Below are positions 1 through 7,196 of a stretch of DNA of 10,013 nt, piece by piece. The DNA lies in the NCBI GenBank assembly GCA_001795165.1, contig MGNS01000020.1, forward strand, positions 1 to 10,013, written 5' to 3'. The DNA comes from Chloroflexi bacterium RBG_16_57_11 (GTDB lineage: Bacteria > Chloroflexota > Anaerolineae > Anaerolineales > UBA4823). Position 1 is the stretch's first letter. Every line of letters starts with the position of its first letter. The notes beneath the pieces are model-generated. The model made no database searches. It was not told the origin of the DNA and was given only the letters and a program-made list of their open reading frames with translations. The translations under genes and the position numbers were made by a program.

Positions 1-143
1 CTTTGCGGCTGTGAACAACGATGTTGTTCTTGCCAACTTTGCCCCTTGCGGGGCAGGCCATATTGGGGCAGAATTGTTCTCGAGGGTCAATGTGGCTTGC
101 TCTTGTAAGGGGTCGGACCTTTAGAGTGCCACAGGACCTTCAT
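1..143 (-). pseudogene. 5' fragment of an IS transposase-like gene, frameshifted, runs off the left edge
   Basis: The minus strand has a strong ribosome-binding site, GGAGG, eight bases before an ATG at 143. That frame reads 18 codons (MKVLWHSKGPTPYKSKPH) and then hits TGA. The neighbouring frame, entered near 92-95, continues HIDPREQFCPNMACPARG and stays open to the window edge with GKVGKNNIVVHSRK. The CPN-x(2)-C cysteine pattern followed by an HSRK-like stretch resembles the zinc-ribbon N-terminus of IS1/InsA-like transposases, as I recall them from Chloroflexota and Cyanobacteria. A two-base loss in a CACA tract would explain the switch of frame; a programmed shift is possible but less likely. 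Only the N-terminus is inside the window, so the family call is tentative and neither terminal inverted repeat could be identified. Confidence 0.5.
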
Positions 144-172
144 TTTTTCAACCTCCACGGTTTATTGGAGTG

Positions 173-337
173 CTACCTATCTTGTTCGACCTGCTGCCAT
201 AAATCATCTATCAATATGCGGTTGACACCAGCACCTTCAAAGAAAAGCAAAACTGCTTTCTTTGACCGGCACAGAAGCGGAATTGTGTCCACCAGCAATT
301 CAAACAGTTCAGGCGGATAATGAAACGTTATGTCCAT
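173..337 (-). pseudogene. Truncated N-terminus of a restriction-endonuclease-like protein (YPPEL family)
   Basis: A 54-codon ORF begins MDITFHYPPELFELLVDTIP, continues LLCRSKKAVLLFFEGAGV, and ends ...VEQDR at a TAG. From memory this closely matches the start of a family of much larger restriction-endonuclease-like proteins, with the pattern YPPEL-x-LL-x-DTIP-x-LCRSK-x-x-V-LLFF-x-GAGV, in which the DR motif is normally followed by many more residues. Here coding stops there, and about 30 bases further on the IS transposase-like fragment begins with its own ribosome-binding site. The simplest reading is that the gene was cut by an IS insertion and only the 5' stub survives. No clear Shine-Dalgarno precedes the ATG at 337. 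The family assignment is recalled, not searched; a free-standing small protein is the alternative. Confidence 0.5.
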
Positions 338-353
338 ACAAACACTAGTTGAC

Positions 354-370
354 TATCTGCACATCAGATA
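354..370. promoter_or_regulatory. Small inverted repeat upstream of the YPPEL-family stub
   Basis: TATCTG and CAGATA form a perfect 6-bp inverted repeat around a 5-base spacer, beginning 17 bases upstream of the minus-strand start codon at 337. Its position is suitable for an operator or a small leader hairpin. The repeat is short enough to be chance. The remainder of 338-523 shows no gene on either strand. Confidence 0.25.
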
Positions 371-523
371 TACGACAAGCAGGCTAGCGCCTCCGTATCA
401 GCCGCTTACGGGTGGGCAAAACCAGCTTCATTTTACAACAATTAGGCTGGCAAGACAATTTTGAAAAACCGAGCAGTAGCAAGTCGCCTGCATGCAGTGT
501 TGGACCGCTGTTGACGATATAAG

Positions 524-1213
524 CTATTCGATTTTAGGGATTAACTTGCCCGCTCGCAATAAATTAAGCTGTTCTACACGGCCTGAATGCTCTTCTGATG
601 TCATTAACCCATCTCTATACAAAAATCTCAAGAACTGTAATACGTCTGTCTCCCTTTTTTTAGAGTTGCATTCAAAGCAAGCAGCTACAACGTTCTTATA
701 AGAATGATTGATGGAGGAAACTCTAGATTCTACATGGTCAATAGTGAACTGGTTGGAGGTTAGGCTTTTCAAGCAGTAAAAACATTTGTAGCCTTCACGT
801 TCTAGAATTTTAGTCCGTTGATGGTGGTCATGATAGAAATCAAGCTCCTCTAATAACACTGCTTTTGATTGTTGAGTTTCAGGAATAAGTCCGGGAATTT
901 CGCTTGGAAGTCTTATCTGAACACGTGTGCCGAGATTTGAGCGATCGAGGACATTAATACAACCCTTTTGCTCCAAACTGCGGATCTTTTCTGAAACATG
1001 AGCTGGTGATGGAGGAGTACCAGCCTTACCTATGCCTAAACCCAATCTCGTTTGTATTGAGCGCGTTCCAATCATGGCTTCGGTCTCACCAATTAAGTAA
1101 GTCCTTCGGAACAGATAATGATAAAGCATCTGCTCGTAACTATCAAGAATTGGTGCCAATAAATCTTGTATTTCAATCAGAGTTTGTCGGAGCACGACTT
1201 CCGTGTCTTCCAT
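524..1213 (-). CDS. HNH endonuclease-domain protein with winged-helix-like N-terminus
   Basis: This gene encodes 229 residues. The C-terminal half (about 140-200) has the layout of a zinc-binding HNH nuclease: CFYC at 144-147, the catalytic-type IDH with D159-H160, N174 in KNVV, and CFECNSKK at 179-186 with the second cysteine pair. The N-terminal part (about 20-108) includes YEQMLYHYLFRRTYL, an IG-x-R-x-x-Q segment and a SEKIRSLEQKGCI helix followed by a beta-wing-like stretch. This looks like the winged-helix DNA-binding domains of plasmid or phage initiators and MarR-like regulators; that part is inference. I chose the ATG at 1213 rather than the one at 1219 because GAAAGG lies six bases before it and directly abuts the other. 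The gene is AT-rich compared with its right-hand neighbours and stands beside IS debris, which suggests recent acquisition. Its likely role is site-directed DNA cleavage in a mobile or defence setting; substrate unknown. Confidence 0.8.
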   Translation of the reverse strand: MEDTEVVLRQTLIEIQDLLAPILDSYEQMLYHYLFRRTYLIGETEAMIGTRSIQTRLGLGIGKAGTPPSPAHVSEKIRSLEQKGCINVLDRSNLGTRVQIRLPSEIPGLIPETQQSKAVLLEELDFYHDHHQRTKILEREGYKCFYCLKSLTSNQFTIDHVESRVSSINHSYKNVVAACFECNSKKRETDVLQFLRFLYRDGLMTSEEHSGRVEQLNLLRAGKLIPKIE

Positions 1214-1369
1214 TATCATCCTTTCAGCATAACATGTAGTATCTAGCGGAGCGGCCCAACTAGTGCCTATAACGAAACTATGCGGTATATTTAGTTATCT
1301 CCAGTGCCAGTAAATATGATTATACACTGAGGCCATCTGAACGTCCCGCAGGTTGGGCATAGATGTGAC

Positions 1370-3022
<1,653 letters not shown>

Positions 3023-3105
3023 GGGATTCCTCCTAATTTCTTGAACCGTTTGGGCACTTGCCTCGAAGGATACCACAACTTATCACCTTAGCACTGCTGG
3101 ATCGT

Positions 3106-3121
3106 GGGCGAAATTTCGCCC
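3106..3121. promoter_or_regulatory. Perfect 16-bp palindrome between pgm and nfi (operator candidate)
   Basis: GGGCGAAATTTCGCCC is a perfect palindrome with no mismatch or spacer. It lies in the 123-bp divergent intergenic region, about where the -35 of nfi would fall and upstream of the likely pgm promoter. This placement fits a dimeric repressor or activator site. No cognate regulator is visible in the window. Confidence 0.45.
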
Positions 3122-3132
3122 CCGAAATGCGG

Positions 3133-3138
3133 TAGAAT
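3133..3138 (+). promoter_or_regulatory. Candidate -10 box of nfi, implying a leaderless transcript
   Basis: TAGAAT ends seven bases before the ATG at 3146, so transcription would start at or next to the start codon. There is no Shine-Dalgarno in front of that ATG, which is consistent with leaderless translation. No good -35 is seen; the palindrome occupies that position. Confidence 0.35.
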
Positions 3139-3145
3139 TTCTGCC

Positions 3146-3808
3146 ATGCCATTTCGATCGATCCATTCCTGGCAGGTCACAGCCCAGGGTGCGATTGCCA
3201 TCCAGGAGAGCCTGCGCGACCAGGTCATCCGTGAAGATCGTTTCGGGGTAATCAACACCGTGGCGGGTATCGATGTCGGCTTTGAGGAGGGCGGGGGGAT
3301 CACCCGCGCCGCGGTGGTGGTGTTAGGCTACCCGGGGTTAGAGCTGGCAGAGACCTCCGTTGTCCGCCGGCCGACCTCCTTCCCCTATGTCCCGGGCCTG
3401 CTCTCCTTCCGCGAAGCGCCGGCCGTCCTGGAGGCCATCGAACGGCTGAGCACGCCTCCCGACCTGCTGTTCTGCGACGGCCAGGGCATCGCACATCCGC
3501 GCCGCCTGGGGCTTGCCAGCCACCTGGGGCTTTGGACGGACCTCCCATCGATTGGGGCGGCGAAATCGCGTTTGATCGGCCAGCACGAGCCGGTCGGCGA
3601 GAGGCGCGGGGATTGGCAACCACTCTACGATGCCGGCGAGCTGATCGGCGCCGCCCTGCGCACCCGCCCCACCGCCAGACCACTGTATATCTCGATCGGC
3701 CATAGGATCAGCCTGGAAACCGCCATCCGGATGGTCCTGTCTTGCACCAGGGTTTACCGTTTGCCCGAGCCAACCCGCCAGGCCCATCATCTGGCCTCGC
3801 TCAGGTGA
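3146..3808 (+). CDS. nfi: Endonuclease V (deoxyinosine 3'-endonuclease)
   Basis: Nicks DNA one phosphodiester 3' of deoxyinosine and other deaminated bases, beginning repair of adenine deamination. The 220-residue product has the full family signature: AGIDVGF with D43, RRPTSFPYVPGLLSFRE with the wedge Y81 and catalytic E90, DGQGIAHPRRLGLASHLG with D111, PSIGAAKS with K140, and the C-terminal RLPEPTRQAHHL with H214. These positions match the recalled Thermotoga maritima numbering (D43, E89, D110, H214) within one residue, which supports the ATG at 3146. A GTG at 3104 in the same frame would add 14 residues but lies just outside a palindrome and upstream of a -10-like box. The gene is complete and appears active, and is divergent from pgm. 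Confidence 0.96.
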   Translation: MPFRSIHSWQVTAQGAIAIQESLRDQVIREDRFGVINTVAGIDVGFEEGGGITRAAVVVLGYPGLELAETSVVRRPTSFPYVPGLLSFREAPAVLEAIERLSTPPDLLFCDGQGIAHPRRLGLASHLGLWTDLPSIGAAKSRLIGQHEPVGERRGDWQPLYDAGELIGAALRTRPTARPLYISIGHRISLETAIRMVLSCTRVYRLPEPTRQAHHLASLR

Positions 3809-3820
3809 GAATTTGTCCTG

Positions 3821-3826
3821 TATAAT
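3821..3826 (+). promoter_or_regulatory. Consensus -10 box (TATAAT) upstream of the mini-ORF and LOG gene
   Basis: An exact TATAAT lies 13 bases after the nfi stop and 59 bases before the mini-ORF start. No recognisable -35 is found at spacings of 15-19. It could drive the mini-ORF/LOG pair independently of nfi. Confidence 0.35.
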
Positions 3827-3827
3827 T

Positions 3828-3852
3828 AGCCAGCCAGACTGCGGGCTGGGCT
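3828..3852 (+). other. Bulged hairpin between nfi and the LOG gene
   Basis: AGCCAGCC pairs with GGCTGGGCT across an 8-base loop, giving eight G/C-rich base pairs with one bulged G. No T run follows, so a classical Rho-independent terminator is unlikely. It would sit at the 5' end of a transcript started from the TATAAT just before it, or act as a 3' stabilising stem for nfi mRNA. Confidence 0.3.
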
Positions 3853-3884
3853 CGACCCATTTATCTGCAGGGTGAATAAACATT

Positions 3885-3983
3885 ATGGCCACAATATGGC
3901 ACAGCCATCAGTTGTTTGACCTGGCAGCGGCACTGGTCACCTATCGGATCGGGAGGCTGATTGGCGTCAGTATCAGTGGATGA
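3885..3983 (+). CDS. Possible 32-aa leader peptide translationally coupled to the LOG gene
   Basis: A short ORF beginning MATIWHSHQLFDLAAALVTY and ending RIGRLIGVSISG has its TGA stop overlapping the next gene's ATG (ATGA, 3980-3983). The LOG gene has no nearby ribosome-binding site of its own (GGGAGG lies 23 bases upstream), so a ribosome ending here and restarting would explain its translation. GGGTGA about 9 bases before this ATG is an acceptable but not strong binding site. The peptide is hydrophobic with scattered basic residues and might be amphipathic. It matches no family I know. The alternative is a chance ORF: 33 codons can occur at random, and the overlap is the only strong argument. 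Confidence 0.4.
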   Translation: MATIWHSHQLFDLAAALVTYRIGRLIGVSISG

Positions 3984-4561
3984 AATCGATCTGCGTTTAC
4001 TGCGGTTCTGCCGATAACCTGCGGCCAGAGTACCTGGAGGCCGCCAGTCATATGGGCGCGGCGATTGCCCGGCGCGGCCTGGAGCTGTGGTATGGAGCAG
4101 GCGGCACCGGCCTGATGGGCGCAGTAGCAGACGGCGCGCTACAGGCTGGAGGCCAGGTGATCGGGGTGATCCCGGAATTGTTCAACACCCCACGCCTGGC
4201 CCACACAGGCCTGACGCGCCTGGAGGTGGTGGCGTCGATGCACGAGCGCAAGGGTCGCCTGGCGCAGGCGGCCGACTCTTTTATCGCCTTACCGGGAGGT
4301 TATGGGACGTTCGAAGAGCTGTTCGAAATCCTGACCTGGTCGCAGATCGGGCTGCACCAAAAACCGGTCGGCCTGCTGAACGTGCTCGGCTATTTCGACC
4401 CATTGCTAATCCTGGTCGAACATGCCCGTGGTGAAGGATTTATCTATGCCGAGCACCGTGCCCTGTTGATGCACGCTGACACACCTGAGGTCTTGCTGGA
4501 TTCGCTCTATGATTACCAGCCACCCGGTGGACTGGAGCGCTGGCTCACGCGAGAAGATTAA
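3980..4561 (+). CDS. LOG-family protein (nucleoside 5'-monophosphate phosphoribohydrolase, TIGR00730 type)
   Basis: A 193-residue Rossmann-fold protein of the LOG / 'lysine decarboxylase-like' family. Visible motifs are SICVYCGS at 3-10, the nucleotide-binding YGAGGTGLMGAVADGAL at 38-54, MHERK at 87-91 with the expected catalytic R90, and PGGYGTFEE at 105-113 with E113. Characterised members hydrolyse the N-glycosidic bond of AMP-type or cytokinin-type 5'-monophosphates to free base and ribose 5-phosphate; many bacterial members act on AMP or have unknown natural substrates, so the exact substrate is not assigned. Length and ends are typical. The start overlaps the stop of the preceding mini-ORF, and the start is also fixed by family alignment at MKSICVYCGS. 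It is cytoplasmic, with no signal peptide. Confidence 0.92.
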   Translation: MKSICVYCGSADNLRPEYLEAASHMGAAIARRGLELWYGAGGTGLMGAVADGALQAGGQVIGVIPELFNTPRLAHTGLTRLEVVASMHERKGRLAQAADSFIALPGGYGTFEELFEILTWSQIGLHQKPVGLLNVLGYFDPLLILVEHARGEGFIYAEHRALLMHADTPEVLLDSLYDYQPPGGLERWLTRED

Positions 4562-4578
4562 TCATTATGGTTTATTTG

Positions 4579-4587
4579 TGGTATAAT
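4579..4587 (+). promoter_or_regulatory. Extended -10 promoter candidate for rho
   Basis: TGGTATAAT combines an exact TATAAT with the TGn extension. It lies 18 bases after the LOG stop, and a poor -35 (TTAATC, 4558-4563) is 18 bases upstream. It would give a rho leader of roughly 210-215 nt. Confidence 0.45.
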
Positions 4588-4731
4588 TTTTGGGCGAGGG
4601 GAAGGTCTCTCTAATTGCCCGTTTGTTTTCCTGTAATTGGCAGACGCACCTGGTAAAACCTTATTTTCCTTTGTTGGTATTTATTCACTGAGCGATTTCA
4701 ATCCATTATTGTGTCACAACGATAGGATGTT

Positions 4732-4751
4732 CCGCCGGTCTCTCCCGGTGG
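4732..4751 (+). promoter_or_regulatory. Hairpin in the rho 5' leader
   Basis: CCGCCGG and CCGGTGG pair over seven base pairs (one G-U) around a TCTCTC loop, followed by an AT-rich stretch (TTAATATTTA). It is placed 56 bases before the rho start. E. coli rho is autoregulated by premature termination in its leader, so an analogous attenuation element is a reasonable inference, but the stem is modest and no Rho-loading site was established. Confidence 0.35.
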
Positions 4752-4807
4752 TTAATATTTACGTATACCCCAATCTGATCGAGCGAATCCCACGAACCTG
4801 AAAAACA

Positions 4808-6082
4808 ATGAAAGTTCTTGAACTAGAAAACGCATCGCTGTCTCTATTACGCCAGATGGCGCGGGACCTGGACATCCAGAACGCCTCACGCCTGAAAAAA
4901 GAAGACCTGATCCTGCGCATCCAGCAGGCTGAAGCCGAACGCCAGGGAATTGAGCTGCGCGGCGGCATCCTTGAAATCATGAGCGAAGGGATCGGTTTTC
5001 TACGCTCCGGACATTACCAGCCCGGCCCCTATGATGTCTATGTATCACAGTCGCAGATCCGGCGCTACAGCCTGCGCAATGGCGATTTGATCATTGGCAA
5101 CGTCCGACCGCCGCGCGAATCCGAGCGGCATTATGGCCTGCTGAAGGTTGAGAACGTTAATGGCTTGCCTCCGGATGACGCCAAGTATCGCTCAACCTTT
5201 GAGGCGCAGACGCCGATCTTTCCGGATAAGCGCTTTGACCTGGAATTAGACCGTCACACCCTGGCCACACGCCTGATCAACCTGGTCACGCCTGTAGGTC
5301 GAGGTCAACGCGGCTTAATTGTTTCACCACCCAAAGCCGGCAAGACCACCATCCTCAAGCAGATGGCCAACTCGATTTCTACAAAATACCCCGAAGTCCA
5401 TCTGATCGTCGCCCTGATCGGCGAGCGCCCGGAAGAAGTGACCGATATGGATCGCTCGGTGGATGCTGAGGTCATCTCCTCCACCTTCGACGAACCGGTC
5501 ACTTCCCATGTGCGCGTGGCGGAGATGGTGCTGGAGCGGGCCAAGCGCCTGGTCGAGATCGGACGCGATGTGGTGATCCTGATGGATTCGATCACCCGCC
5601 TGGCGCGCGCCTATAACCTGGTCGTCACGCCCTCCGGCCGCACCCTGTCCGGCGGTATCGACCCCTCCGCCCTCTACCCGCCAAAGCGTTTCTTTGGGGC
5701 GGCGCGCAATATTGAGGAAGGCGGCTCCCTGACCATCATCGCCACCTGCCTAATCGACACAGGCTCACGCATGGATGACGTAGTTTATGAAGAGTTCAAA
5801 GGCACCGGCAACATGGAGCTGCACCTCTCCCGCCGGCTGCAAGAACGGCGCGTCTATCCCGCCATCGATATCGAACGCTCGTCCACCCGGCGTGAAGAGC
5901 TGCTCTTGGGACCGGATATCACCCCGCGCGTCTGGCTGATGCGCCGGATGTATGACCAGATGGTTACCTCGCCGCCCCACGGCGCCGGTCTCGATCCATC
6001 CACAGCCACTGAAGCGATCCTCCAGCGCCTGCAGCGCACGGCCAACAATCAGGAATTCCTGGAGACCCTGACCGAGGATTAG
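4808..6082 (+). CDS. rho: Transcription termination factor Rho
   Basis: Hexameric RNA-dependent ATPase/helicase that loads on C-rich nascent RNA and releases RNA polymerase. The 424-residue protein is close to the usual 415-440. Domains: N-terminal helical bundle (about 1-45, with LRQMARDLDI and KKEDLILRI), a cold-shock-like RNA-binding domain (about 48-115) with EGIGFLRS as RNP motif, and a RecA-type ATPase core (about 150-410). The core holds Walker A SPPKAGKTT at 173-181, the catalytic-type GERPEEVTDM at 205-214, Walker B DVVILMD at 254-260, the Q-loop GRTLSGGIDPSALYPPKRFF at 277-296 and the R-loop region GSRMDD-x-x-YEEFKGTGN. There is no N-terminal insertion like that of actinobacterial Rho. 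No clear Shine-Dalgarno precedes the ATG; the start is placed by the family N-terminus. It is followed after 26 bases by a small gene, probably cotranscribed. Confidence 0.98.
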   Translation: MKVLELENASLSLLRQMARDLDIQNASRLKKEDLILRIQQAEAERQGIELRGGILEIMSEGIGFLRSGHYQPGPYDVYVSQSQIRRYSLRNGDLIIGNVRPPRESERHYGLLKVENVNGLPPDDAKYRSTFEAQTPIFPDKRFDLELDRHTLATRLINLVTPVGRGQRGLIVSPPKAGKTTILKQMANSISTKYPEVHLIVALIGERPEEVTDMDRSVDAEVISSTFDEPVTSHVRVAEMVLERAKRLVEIGRDVVILMDSITRLARAYNLVVTPSGRTLSGGIDPSALYPPKRFFGAARNIEEGGSLTIIATCLIDTGSRMDDVVYEEFKGTGNMELHLSRRLQERRVYPAIDIERSSTRREELLLGPDITPRVWLMRRMYDQMVTSPPHGAGLDPSTATEAILQRLQRTANNQEFLETLTED

Positions 6083-6108
6083 CCTGTTTAGATTTTTCAG
6101 GAGTACTT

Positions 6109-6294
6109 ATGGCCAAGGACGAGATGGAACCCAAAACCGAGTTGATCGCCGAGACGGATAATTACAGCGCCTGGCGCGCAGAGGAGCCGGACGGTGAAAC
6201 CACCTACCATCTGGAAATGAATAACGTCACGCTGCACTTCTTCCAGGAGGAGTGGGACGAGTTTTTGCAGCTGGCGACTTCACTGGTTAAGTAA
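6109..6294 (+). CDS. Conserved-looking 61-aa hypothetical protein downstream of rho
   Basis: A small acidic protein (MAKDEMEPKTELIAETDNYS...) with an EEPDGETTYHLE stretch and a predicted beta-hairpin-like middle (TTYHLEMNNVTLHFF), ending in a helix-like EEWDEFLQLATSLVK. No signal peptide or membrane segment. AGGAG lies six bases before the ATG, the gene starts 26 bases after rho, and codon use matches rho, so it is very probably a real gene in the same operon. I do not recognise a functional family; the sequence resembles short hypothetical proteins seen in Chloroflexota genomes. Whether it has anything to do with Rho is unknown. Confidence 0.75.
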   Translation: MAKDEMEPKTELIAETDNYSAWRAEEPDGETTYHLEMNNVTLHFFQEEWDEFLQLATSLVK

Positions 6295-6314
6295 AATCGC
6301 GAGCACATCCCCTA

Positions 6315-7196
6315 CTAACGGGTAATCTGGTCTACATATGGCACGACGCCTCTACAGGGGTCTGTAAAGCGCGTCGAGACGGTGCCCCAATCCAGCTTTC
6401 CGGCGGTTTGCCAGGCCTGGTGGATCGCAAAAGCCACGCAACCGGGACCGGCGTGATAGTTTGCCACCGTCAAGCGCCACAAGTCCTCGTAGGTCGCCAC
6501 GCGACCAGCCATCTGGTTGGTTGCGGTGAACACACTACGGGCAATCTGGGCGCAGTTCGCCTGCAGCATATTGGCAAACAGGGATACGGTGAAATATGTG
6601 TCGTCCAGGTTGACGCCGGTCGGGCAATCCACGCAGTCGGCTTTCGCCTGCAATGCCAGGGCGCCGCGCAACATGGCCTGGTCAGGCACGGTCAGGCCCA
6701 GATAGCCCCGCGAACAGGCGTCGGCTGAAAGCACCAGCGAGCAAAATTGCTCAAAGAATATCGGGTTCCACAGGAAGATTGCATCTGCGCCCTGGTCGGT
6801 AACCTGCCCCAGCCCGAACTCATACGGTACCCGGAACATACCGGGCCAGAACTGACTTTCCTGGGCGAACAGGTTTTTCATCAGCTGCGCCGGGATACCC
6901 GTCTCGTGGCTGACTCCGATGATGCGTTGATCGAACTGGTTCTGCCACTCTTCGATCAACGGGCGGGCTTTCTCCAGGCCACAGGCATCCGCATAGCCAT
7001 TGGGTAGCAGGCCACCGCCAGGGCAGCTGGATACATCCACCAGCCCCTGTGAGATGGTCCGTCCAGCCAGGTAGAAGTACGGCTCTCCAGAGGCTAACAG
7101 CTCAAAGTGATCCGGAGTAGACAGCCAGGTGGGGTTCCTGCCGGTGGAAAGGCTTCCCAGATGCGGGCGCAGCTCGTCAACGGCTTTCCCAACCAT
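6315..7196 (-). CDS. C-terminal part of a split lytic-transglycosylase-like protein (SLT domain)
   Basis: This frame carries the catalytic half of a secreted murein transglycosylase-like protein. Numbered from the first in-frame Met at 7196: LMKNLFAQESQFWPG at 105-119 with the expected catalytic E113 in an ES motif, EFGLGQVTDQGADA at 126-139 (GLGQ motif), and VANYHAGPG at 244-252, the AYNAGPG-like motif of soluble lytic transglycosylases, then VVPYVDQIT at the end. Many cysteines fit an extracytoplasmic protein. The first ~22 residues of this ORF are not genuine: meaningful sequence starts at TWLSTPDHF (about 7130) and continues the upstream frame, which overlaps by 103 bases. The true gene is therefore inferred to run 7915-6315. 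Tail-to-tail with the 61-aa gene across 20 bases, with no obvious terminator. Confidence 0.75.
   Translation of the reverse strand: MVGKAVDELRPHLGSLSTGRNPTWLSTPDHFELLASGEPYFYLAGRTISQGLVDVSSCPGGGLLPNGYADACGLEKARPLIEEWQNQFDQRIIGVSHETGIPAQLMKNLFAQESQFWPGMFRVPYEFGLGQVTDQGADAIFLWNPIFFEQFCSLVLSADACSRGYLGLTVPDQAMLRGALALQAKADCVDCPTGVNLDDTYFTVSLFANMLQANCAQIARSVFTATNQMAGRVATYEDLWRLTVANYHAGPGCVAFAIHQAWQTAGKLDWGTVSTRFTDPCRGVVPYVDQITR

Noticed and set aside
21..320. 99-codon plus-strand ORF at the left end
   Set aside because: It lies antisense to the transposase-like fragment and the YPPEL-family stub, which both show recognisable protein patterns; the plus-strand translation has none.
488..497. CTGCATGCAG palindrome downstream of the HNH gene
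   Set aside because: Ten-base palindromes are expected by chance, there is no T run to make a terminator, and no other copy was noticed.
1006..1239. 77-codon plus-strand ORF antisense to the HNH gene
   Set aside because: No recognisable motif or ribosome-binding site, and it opposes a gene with clear domain motifs.
343..1265. CACTAGTTG (343-351) and its reverse complement CAACTAGTG (1257-1265) flanking the HNH gene, as possible element ends
   Set aside because: Only nine bases match, six of them the self-symmetric ACTAGT, and the flanks do not extend the match; chance is the better explanation.
3104..3145. GTG at 3104 as the nfi start
   Set aside because: It would place a palindrome and a -10-like box inside the coding region, and the family's catalytic residue numbering fits the ATG at 3146.
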